DNA of 64,000 nucleotides, from assembly GCA_028752905.1 (NCBI GenBank), contig JAQNBH010000251.1, positions 642,501 through 706,500 of the forward strand, read 5' to 3'. The position numbers and the translations under genes were made by a program. The stretch's first letter is position 1. Each line of letters opens with the position of its first letter. This stretch comes from Cladorhizidae sp. MBARI D1340-BT2 (lineage: Eukaryota; Porifera; Demospongiae; Poecilosclerida; Cladorhizidae). Below the pieces are notes generated by a model that did no database searches, was not told the DNA's origin, and worked only from the letters and a program-made list of their open reading frames with translations. Positions 12,680-21,443 of this stretch are shown piece by piece.

Positions 12680-15600
12680 TGCCCTAATTTGGTCTATATG
12701 TTTCTCATTTCCCCCCCAAAAATCTTGTTTTTTTGCCGTAAAGCTCATAACTGTTCTACACTTTACCCAAAAAAGATAATTTTTATATCACCGGATAGCC
12801 CTTCTAATTATCTGTCTTTTGTACGTGCCACATTTTGAGTACTCTAAGTATTAGCAAGTTATGGCGATTTGAAGTGGTAAGGTTTGCGATATTTCCTGGC
12901 GTTTTCCAGTTGCCAAAGCGGTGGCCTGCCAGTGAAAAACCACTACATTTATTGATAATCTGTTGATATGTTGCAGATAAGGACCTTCTCTATCAGTTGA
13001 CAAAATCTGGGACTTTGGTCTTGTTAATTAGGGCAGTTATGAATTGTACTCTTACTTGATGGTAAACATGTTAGCTTCGTAGATTATCCACACTTCACTG
13101 AATAGAGTTGATGTATAGCTATTAAGATAGGACTCTCTAAGTGCTCTCTCTTGATACCAAACATCCATATATTCTGCACACTTCACTGTAATGGACTTGC
13201 AAGATAGGTATCTCTCAGTGTTCTCTATCTTGTGCTAAACATGTTAGCTTCATAGATTCTCTACACTTCAATTAATAGACTTGATATATAGCTCTAAAGG
13301 TAGGCCTCTCTCTGTTCTCTCTCTTGATACCAAACATCCGTATATTCTGCATACTTCACAGTAATGGACTTGATAGAATCACAAGATAGGTTTCTCTCTG
13401 CTCTCTCTTGATGCTAAATATGTTAGCTTCATGGATTCTCCAAACTTCATTGATATATAGCTATTAAGACAGGTCTCTCTCTGTGCTCTCTGTTGATACA
13501 AAAAAAACATTTATTATGCATACTTCACTGTAATGGACTTGATATGACTCGAATGATAGGTTTCTCTATGTGTTCTCTATCTTGATGCTAGACAGGTTAG
13601 CTTCATAGATTCTCCACACTTTACTGAATAAACTTGATATATATCTATTAAGATTGGTCTCTCCCTGTGCTCTCTGTTGATATCAAACATCCATAATATT
13701 CTGCAAACTTCACTGTAATGGACTTGATATGATTCGAATGATAGGTTTCATTATGTGTTCTCTATCTTGATATTTGCCCTAATTTGGTCTATATGTTTCT
13801 CATTTTTCCCACAAAAATCTTTTTTTTTGGCCGTAAATCTCATAACTTTTCTACACTTTACCCCAAAAAGATAATTTTTATATCACCGGATAGCCCTTCT
13901 AATTATCTGTCTTTTGTACGTGCCACATTTTTGATTACTCTAAGTATTAGCAAGTTATGGCGATTTGAAGTGGTAAGGTTTGCGATATTTCCTGGCGTTT
14001 TCCAGTTGCCAAAGCGGTGGCCTGCCAGTGAAAAACCACTACATTTATTGATAATCTGTTGATATGTTGCAGATAAGGGCCTTCTCTATCAGTTGACAAA
14101 ATCTGGGACTTTGGTCTTGTTAATTAGGGCAGTTATGAATTGTACTCTTACTTGATGGTAAACATGTTAGCTTCGTAGATTATCCACACTTCACTGAATA
14201 GAGTTGATGTATAGCTATTAAGATAGGACTCTCTAAGTGCTCTCTCTTGATACCAAACATCCATATATTCTGCACACTTCACTGTAATGGACTTGCAAGA
14301 TAGGTATCTCTCAGTGTTCTCTATCTTGTGCTAAACATGTTAGCTTCATAGATTCTCTACACTTCAATTAATAGACTTGATATATAGCTCTAAAGGTAGG
14401 CCTCTCTCTGTTCTCTCTCTTGTTACCAAACATCCGTATATTCTGCATACTTCACAGTAATGGACTTGATAGAATCACAAGATAGGTTTCTCTCTGCTCT
14501 CTCTTGATGCTAAATATGTTAGCTTCATGGATTCTCCAAACTTCATTGATATATAGCTATTAAGACAGGTCTCTCTCTGTGCTCTCTGTTGATACAAAAA
14601 AAACATTTATTATGCATACTTCACTGTAATGGACTTGATATGACTCGAATGATAGGTTTCTCTATGTGTTCTCTATCTTGATGCTAGACAGGTTAGCTTC
14701 ATAGATTCTCCACACTTTACTGAATAAACTTGATATATATATATTAAGATTGGTCTCTCCCTGTGCTCTCTGTTGATATCAAACATCCATAATATTCTGC
14801 AAACTTCACTGTAATGGACTTGATATGATTCGAATGATAGGTTTCATTATGTGTTCTCTATCTTGATATTTGCCCTAATTTGGTCTATATGTTTCTCATT
14901 TTTCCCACAAAAATCTTTTTTTTTGGCCGTAAATCTCATAACTTTTCTACACTTTACCCCAAAAAGATAATTTTTATATCACCGGATAGCCCTTCTAATT
15001 ATCTGTCTTTTGTACGTGCCATATTTTTGATTACTCTAAGTATTAGCAAGTTATGGCGATTTGAAGTGGTAAGGTTTGCGATATTTCCTGGCGTTTACCA
15101 GTTGCCAAAGCGGTGGCCTGCCAGTGAAAAACCACTACATTTATTGATAATCTGTTGATATGTTGCAGATAAGGGCCTTCTCTATCAGTTGACAAAATCT
15201 GGGACTTTGGTCTTGTTAATTAGGGCAGTTATGAATTGTACTCTTACTTGATGGTAAACATGTTAGCTTCGTAGATTATCCACACTTCACTGAATAGAGT
15301 TGATGTATAGCTATTAAGATAGGACTCTCTAAGTGCTCTCTCTTGATACCAAACATCCATATATTCTGCACACTTCACTGTAATGGACTTGCAAGATAGG
15401 TATCTCTCAGTGTTCTCTATCTTGTGCTAAACATGTTAGCTTCATAGATTCTCTACACTTCAATTAATAGACTTGATATATAGCTCTAAAGGTAGGCCTC
15501 TCTCTGTTCTCTCTCTTGATACCAAACATCCGTATATTCTGCATACTTCACAGTAATGGACTTGATAGAATCACAAGATAGGTTTCTCTCTGCTCTCTCT

Positions 15601-15964
15601 TGATGCTAAATATGTTAGCTTCATGGATTCTCCAAACTTCATTGATATATAGCTATTAAGACAGGTCTCTCTCTGTGCTCTCTGTTGATACAAAAAACAT
15701 TTATTATGCATACTTCACTGTAATGGACTTGATATGACTCGAATGATAGGTTTCTCTATGTGTTCTCTATCTTGATGCTAGAAAGGTTAGCTTCATAGAT
15801 TCTCCACACTTCACTGAATAAACTTGATATATATCTATTAAGATTGGTCTCTCCCTGTGCTCTCTGTTGATATCAAACATCCATAATATTCTGCAAACTT
15901 CACTGTAATGGACTTGATATGATTCGAATGATAGGTTTCATTATGTGTTCTCTATCTTGATATT
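12680..15964 (+). repeat. Three divergent units (1095, 1096, 1094 bp)
   Basis: The unit at 12680 has seven C, GCCACATTTTGAG (one T short) and TAAGGACC near 12981. The units at 13775 and 14871 have the TTTTTCCCACAAAAATC core with a run of nine T. The 14871 unit has GCCATATTTTTG, GTTTACCAG, TTGTTACC in B and TATATATATATT in D2. These markers recur at 48103, 49198 and 50294, each exactly 35,423 bp downstream. Confidence 0.92.
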
Positions 15965-18154
15965 TGCCCTAATTTGGTCTATATGTTTCTCATTTTTCCC
16001 ACAAAAATCTTTTTTTTTGGCCGTAAATCTCATAACTTTGCTACACTTTACTCAAAAAAGATAATTTTTATATCACCGGATAGCCCTTCTAATTATCTGT
16101 CTTTTGTACGTGCCAAAATTTTGAGTACTCTAAGTATTAGCAAGTTATGGTGATTTGAAGTGGTAAGGTTTGCGATATTTCCTGGCGTTTTCCAGTTGCC
16201 AAAGCGGTGGCCTGCCAGTGAAAAACCACTACATTTATTGATAATCTGTTGACATGTTGGAGATAAGGGCCTTCTCTATCAGATGACAAAATCTGGGACT
16301 TTGGTCTTGTTAATTAGGGCAGTTATGAATTGTACTCTTACTTGATGCTAAACATGTTAGCTTCGTAGATTATCCACACTTCACTGAATAGACTTGATGT
16401 ATAGCTATTAAGATAGGACTCTCTAAGTGCTCTCTCTTGATATCAAACATCCATATATTCTGCACACTTCACTGTAATGGACTTGCAAGATAGGTATCTC
16501 TCAGTGTTCTCTATCTTGAGCTAAACATGTTAGCTTCATAGATTCTCTACACTTCAATTAATAGACTTGATATATAGCTCTAAAGGTAGTCCTCTCTCTG
16601 TTCTCTCTCTTGATACCAAACATCTGTATATTCTGCATACTTCACAGTAATGGACTTGATAGAATCACAAGATAGGTTTCTCTCTGCTCTCTCTTGATGC
16701 TAAATATGTAAGCTTCATGGATTCTCCAAACTTCATTGATATATAGCTATTAAGACAGGTCTCTCTCTGTGCTCTCTGTTGGTACCAAAAATCCATTTAT
16801 TATGCACACTTCACTGTAATGGACTTGATATGACTCGAAGGATAGGTTTCTCTATGTGTTCTCTATCTTGATGCTAAACATGTTAACTTCGTAGATTATC
16901 CACACTTCACTGAATAGACTTGATGTAAAGCTATTAAGATAGGACTCTCTAAGTGCTCTCTCTTGATACAAACATCCATATATTCTGCACACTTCACTGT
17001 AATGGACTTGATATGATTCGAATGATAGGTTTCATTATGTGTTCTCTATCTTGATATTTGCCCTAATTTGGTCTATATGTTTCTCATTTTCCCCCCAAAA
17101 ATCTTGTTTTTTTGCCGTAAAGCTCATAACTGTTCTACACTTTACCCCAAAAAGATAATTTTTATATCACCGGATAGCCCTTCTAATTATCTGTCTTTTG
17201 TACGTGCCACATTTTTGAGTACTCTAAGTATTAGCAAGTTATGGCGATTTGAAGTGGTAAGGTTTGCGATATTTCCTGGCGTTTCCCAGTTGCCAAAGCG
17301 GTGGCCTGCCAGTGAAAAACCACTACATTTATTGATAATCTGTTGATATGTTGCAGATAAGGGCCTTCTCTATCAGTTGACAAAATCTGGGACTTTGGTC
17401 TTGTTAATTAGGGCAGTTATGAATTGTACTCTTACTTGATGGTAAACATGTTAGCTTCGTAGATTATCCACACTTCACTGAATAGAGTTGATGTATAGCT
17501 ATTAAGATAGGACTCTCTAAGTGCTCTCTCTTGATACCAAACATCCATATATTCTGCACACTTCACTGTAATGGACTTGCAAGATAGGTATCTCTCAGTG
17601 TTCTCTATCTTGTGCTAAACATGTTAGCTTCATAGATTCTCTACACTTCAATTAATAGACTTGATATATAGCTCTAAAGGTAGGCCTCTCTCTGTTCTCT
17701 CTCTTGATACCAAACATCCGTATATTCTGCATACTTCACAGTAATGGACTTGATAGAATCACAAGATAGGTTTCTCTCTGCTCTCTCTTGATGCTAAATA
17801 TGTTAGCTTCATGGATTCTCCAAACTTCATTGATATATAGCTATTAAGACAGGTCTCTCTCTGTGCTCTCTGTTGATACAAAAAAAACATTTATTATGCA
17901 TACTTCACTGTAATGGACTTGATATGACTCGAATGATAGGTTTCTCTATGTGTTCTCTATCTTGATGCTAGACAGGTTAGCTTCATAGATTCTCCACACT
18001 TTACTGAATAAACTTGATATATATCTATTAAGATTGGTCTCTCCCTGTGCTCTCTGTTGATATCAAACATCCATAATATTCTGCAAACTTCACTGTAATG
18101 GACTTGATATGATTCGAATGATAGGTTTCATTATGTGTTCTCTATCTTGATATT
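15965..18154 (+). repeat. Two divergent units (1094 + 1096 bp)
   Basis: The unit at 15965 is the most distinct in the array: CTTTGCTACAC, TTTACTCAAAA, GTTGGAGATAAG, CAGATGACA, TGAGCTAAAC, GTAGTCCTC, CATCTGTAT, TATGTAAGC and GTTGGTACC. The 17059 unit has GTTTCCCAG in its core, and the D1 monomer just before it has TGTTAACTTCG near 16884. Both units reappear at 51388 and 52482. A near copy of the first also sits at 47009 and, as a hybrid, in 11586-12679. Confidence 0.93.
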
Positions 18155-20356
18155 TGCCCTAATTTGGTCTATATGTTTCTCATTTTTCCCACAAAAATCT
18201 TTTTTTTTGGCCGTAAATCTCATAACTTTTCTACACTTTACCCCAAAAAGATAATTTTTATATCACCGGATAGCCCTTCTAATTATCTGTCTTTTGTACG
18301 TGCCACATTTTTGATTACTCTAAGTATTAGCAAGTTATGGCGATTTGAAGTGGTAAGGTTTGCGATATTTCCTGGCGTTTTCCAGTTGCCAAAGCGGTGG
18401 CCTGCCAGTGAAAAACCACTACATTTATTGATAATCTGTTGATATGTTGCAGATAAGGGCCTTCTCTATCAGTTGACAAAATCTGGGACTTTGGTCTTGT
18501 TAATTAGGGCAGTTATGAATTGTACTCTTACTTGATGGTAAACATGTTAGCTTCGTAGATTATCCACACTTCACTGAATAGAGTTGATGTATAGCTATTA
18601 AGATAGGACTCTCTAAGTGCTCTCTCTTGATACCAAACATCCATATATTCTGCACACTTCACTGTAATGGACTTGCAAGATAGGTATCTCTCAGTGTTCT
18701 CTATCTTGTGCTAAACATGTTAGCTTCATAGATTCTCTACACTTCAATTAATAGACTTGATATATAGCTCTAAAGGTAGGCCTCTCTCTGTTCTCTCTCT
18801 TGATACCAAACATCCGTATATTCTGCATACTTCACAGTAATGGACTTGATAGAATCACAAGATAGGTTTCTCTCTGCTCTCTCTTGATGCTAAATATGTT
18901 AGCTTCATGGATTCTCCAAACTTCATTGATATATAGCTATTAAGACAGGTCTCTCTCTGTGCTCTCTGTTGATACAAAAAACAACATTTATTATGCATAC
19001 TTCACTGTAATGGACTTGATATGACTCGAATGATAGGTTTCTCTATGTGTTCTCTATCTTGATGCTAGACAGGTTAGCTTCATAGATTCTCCACACTTTA
19101 CTGAATAAACTTGATATATATCTATTAAGATTGGTCTCTCCCTGTGCTCTCTGTTGATATCAAACATCCATAATATTCTGCAAACTTCACTGTAATGGAC
19201 TTGATATGATTCGAATGATAGGTTTCATTATGTGTTCTCTATCTTGATATTTGCCCTAATTTGGTCTATATGTTTCTCATTTTTCCCACAAAAATCTTTT
19301 TTTTTGGCCGTAAATCTCATAACTTTTCTACACTTTACCCCAAAAAGATAATTTTTATATCACCGGATAGCCCTTCTAATTATCTGTCTTTTGTACGTGC
19401 CACATTTTTGAGTACTCTAAGTATTAGCAAGTTATGGCGATTTGAAGTGGTAAGGTTTGCGATATTTCCTGGCGTTTTCCAGTTGCCAAAGCGGTGGCCT
19501 GCCAGTGAAAAACCACTACATTTATTGATAATCTGTTGATATGTTGCAGATAAGGGCCTTCTCTATCAGTTGACAAAATCTGGGACTTTGGTCTTGTTAA
19601 TTAGGGCAGTTATGAATTGTACTCTTACTTGATGGTAAACATGTTAGCTTCGTAGATTATCCACACTTCACTGAATAGAGTTGATGTATAGCTATTAAGA
19701 TAGGACTCTCTAAGTGCTCTCTCTTGATACCAAACATCCATATATTCTGCACACTTCACTGTAATGGACTTGCAAGATAGGTATCTCTCAGTGTTCTCTA
19801 TCTTGTGCTAAACATGTTAGCTTCATAGATTCTCTACACTTCAATTAATAGACTTGATATATAGCTCTAAAGGTAGGCCTCTCTCTGTTCTCTCTCTTGA
19901 TACCAAACATCCGTATATTCTGCATACTTCACAGTAATGGACTTGATAGAATCACAAGATAGGTTTCTCTCTGCTCTCTCTTGATGCTAAATATGTTAGC
20001 TTCATGGATTCTCCAAACTTCATTGATATATAGCTATTAAGACAGGTCTCTCTCTGTGCTCTCTGTTGATACAAAAAAAACATTTATTATGCATACTTCA
20101 CTGTAATGGACTTGATATGACTCGAATGATAGGTTTCTCTATGTGTTCTCTATCTTGATGCTAGACAGGTTAGCTTCATAGATTCTCCACACTTTACTGA
20201 ATAAACTTGATATATATCTATTAAGATTGGTCTCTCCCTGTGCTCTCTGTTGATATCAAACATCCATAATATTCTGCAAACTTCACTGTAATGGACTTGA
20301 TATGATTCGAATGATAGGTTTCATTATGTGTTCTCTATCTTGATATTTGCCCTAAT

Positions 20357-20635
20357 TTGGTCTATATGTTTCTCATTTTTCCCACAAAAATCTTTTTTTT
20401 TGGCCGTAAATCTCATAACTTTTCTACACTTTACCCCAAAAAGATAATTTTTATATCACCGGATAGCCCTTCTAATTATCTGTCTTTTGTACGTGCCACA
20501 TTTTTGATTACTCTAAGTATTAGCAAGTTATGGCGATTTGAAGTGGTAAGGTTTGCGATATTTCCTGGCGTTTTCCAGTTGCCAAAGCGGTGGCCTGCCA
20601 GTGAAAAACCACTACATTTATTGATAATCTGTTGA
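20357..20635 (+). other. Recurrent 92-codon open frame, not considered a gene
   Basis: The frame opens at TTG, with the first ATG three codons later, and stops at TGA. It lies wholly inside the core. Equivalent intact frames start at 13784, 14880, 17068, 18164, 19261, 21453, 22549, 49207, 50303, 52491, 53587, 54684, 55780, 56876 and 57972. Most other cores carry TGGTGA instead of TGGCGA, an in-frame TGA, and the units at 12680 and 48103 lack one T and shift frame. The product would be rich in F, S, I and L, with K/R-rich spots and no domain I recognise. There is no evident promoter, Kozak context or splice context. The frame is most simply a by-product of a homogenised sequence. Confidence 0.3.
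20565..20613. other. Cluster of short inverted repeats in the conserved part of the core
   Basis: CTGGC at 20565-20569 can pair with GCCAG at 20597-20601, enclosing GCCA 20581-20584 and TGGC 20591-20594. Next to them AGTG 20600-20603 can pair with CACT 20610-20613 across a six-base loop. The stems are only 4-5 bp, so folding is uncertain. The segment is among the least variable in the array: changes seen are GCGTTTACC, GCGTTTCCC, GCATTTT and GCTGTGG in a few units. It might be a protein-binding or structural site, but nothing in the sequence proves this. Confidence 0.35.
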
Positions 20636-20726
20636 TATGTTGCAGATAAGGGCCTTCTCTATCAGTTGACAAAATCTGGGACTTTGGTCTTGTTAATTAG
20701 GGCAGTTATGAATTGTACTCTTACTT

Positions 20727-20900
20727 GATGGTAAACATGTTAGCTTCGTAGATTATCCACACTTCACTGAATAGAGTTGATGTATAGCTATTAAGATAGG
20801 ACTCTCTAAGTGCTCTCTCTTGATACCAAACATCCATATATTCTGCACACTTCACTGTAATGGACTTGCAAGATAGGTATCTCTCAGTGTTCTCTATCTT
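20727..20900 (+). repeat. Monomer A, reference copy
   Basis: Monomer A is 174 bp, made of half-monomers 20727-20821 and 20822-20900. It starts GATGGTAAACATG and carries CGTAGATTATCC, GAGTTGATGTATAG, GGACTCTCTAAGTG and the diagnostic ACTTGCAAGATAGGTATC. It immediately follows the core in long units. Its first 145 or so bases are almost the same as monomer D1, which makes A and D1 the preferred partners for unequal exchange. Confidence 0.9.
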
Positions 20901-21078
20901 GTGCTAAACATGTTAGCTTCATAGATTCTCTACACTTCAATTAATAGACTTGATATATAGCTCTAAAGGTAGGCCTCTCTCTGTTCTCTCTCTTGATACC
21001 AAACATCCGTATATTCTGCATACTTCACAGTAATGGACTTGATAGAATCACAAGATAGGTTTCTCTCTGCTCTCTCTT
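20901..21078 (+). repeat. Monomer B, reference copy
   Basis: Monomer B is 178 bp, with halves 20901-20994 and 20995-21078. Diagnostic features are GTGCTAAACATG, TTCTCTACACTTCAATTAATAG, GCTCTAAAGGTAGGCC, CATCCGTATATTC and TAGAATCACAAGATAGG. It is the most uniform monomer in the window; visible variants are TGAGCTAAAC/GTAGTCC/CATCTGTAT in the 15965 type, AATGTAGGCCACTC in 909-bp units and the 13-bp loss near position 99. Confidence 0.9.
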
Positions 21079-21252
21079 GATGCTAAATATGTTAGCTTCA
21101 TGGATTCTCCAAACTTCATTGATATATAGCTATTAAGACAGGTCTCTCTCTGTGCTCTCTGTTGATACAAAAAAAACATTTATTATGCATACTTCACTGT
21201 AATGGACTTGATATGACTCGAATGATAGGTTTCTCTATGTGTTCTCTATCTT
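21079..21252 (+). repeat. Monomer C, reference copy, with variable A run
   Basis: Monomer C is 174 bp, with halves 21079-21163 and 21164-21252. It carries GATGCTAAATATG, CATGGATTCTCCAAAC, ACAGGTCTCTCTCTGTGC and GACTCGAA(T/G)GATAGG. The second half begins GATACA followed by an A run, then (C)ATTTATTATGC. This run is the most length-variable site of the unit and explains most of the 1093-1097 bp length differences. Non-run versions read CCAAAAATCC or CCAAAAACCC. Confidence 0.9.
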
Positions 21253-21443
21253 GATGCTAGACAGGTTAGCTTCATAGATTCTCCACACTTTACTGAATAA
21301 ACTTGATATATATCTATTAAGATTGGTCTCTCCCTGTGCTCTCTGTTGATATCAAACATCCATAATATTCTGCAAACTTCACTGTAATGGACTTGATATG
21401 ATTCGAATGATAGGTTTCATTATGTGTTCTCTATCTTGATATT
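21253..21443 (+). repeat. Monomer D2, reference copy
   Basis: Monomer D2 is 191 bp, with halves 21253-21347 and 21348-21443. It carries GATGCTAGACAGG, TATATATCTATTAAGATTGG, CTCCCTGTGCTCTCTG, ATCAAACATCCATAATATTC and then ATGATTCGAATGATAGG up to CTTGATATT, which joins the next core. D2 closes the long units at 8831, through most of the 13775-24731 region, in the five-unit sets and at the matching second-round places. D1 replaces it in the 1660-bp dimers. Confidence 0.9.

Larger units (their letters stand above)
20348..20704. mobile_element. Possible fossil MITE-like element bounded by 10-bp inverted repeats
   Basis: The segment starts TGCCCTAATT (20348-20357) and ends AATTAGGGCA (20695-20704). 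These are perfect reverse complements, 357 bp end to end. ATA lies two bases outside both ends when read outward, so the inverted repeat may extend imperfectly, and a TA lies at the same distance on each side. The size, lack of coding capacity and inverted ends fit a non-autonomous DNA transposon remnant inserted in the monomer array before amplification. There is no clear target-site duplication and no transposase. A chance inverted repeat or conserved satellite folding element remains possible. The termini are present in all complete units, with one variant (AATTGGGGCA) near 25079 and its copy near 60500. Confidence 0.5.
20348..20726 (+). repeat. Satellite core segment, reference copy
   Basis: This 379-bp segment occurs once per unit and shows no resemblance to the 175-bp monomers except at its last bases (ACTTGATG). 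From 5' to 3' it holds a C-run/A-run/T-run stretch, an AT-rich stretch with ATCACCGGATAGCCC, GTACGTGCC, a GC-richer segment near 20556-20615 with short inverted repeats, and the sequence up to GGGCAGTTATG. Across the array the homopolymer stretch varies most and the GC-richer part least. No coding or RNA function is recognised. Confidence 0.9.

Noticed and set aside
13784..14062. Family of 92-codon frames (16 copies) as real genes
   Set aside because: They start at TTG, lie inside a satellite core, are broken in most other cores by a CpG transition or a one-base loss, show no recognisable domain and have no visible regulatory context. They repeat only because the DNA repeats.
20822..20900. 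CT-rich tracts as triplex-forming mirror repeats
   Set aside because: The pyrimidine tracts are short and interrupted by G and A in every monomer, so they lack the long uninterrupted mirror symmetry required.
21400..21412. RNA polymerase III B box or tRNA-derived SINE (GATTCGAATGA)
   Set aside because: It resembles GGTTCGAATCC at 8 of 11 positions, but there is no matching A box at a proper distance, no foldable tRNA and no poly-A or SINE structure.
21402..21416. CENP-B box in monomer D (TTCGAATGATAGGTT)
   Set aside because: It matches TTCG and the central A of the consensus but fails most of the CGGG part, so it is not a credible CENP-B site. A degenerate relative cannot be excluded.
20348..21443. 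rDNA intergenic spacer subrepeats
   Set aside because: No rRNA gene or rDNA promoter-like sequence appears in 64 kb, and the array continues unbroken.
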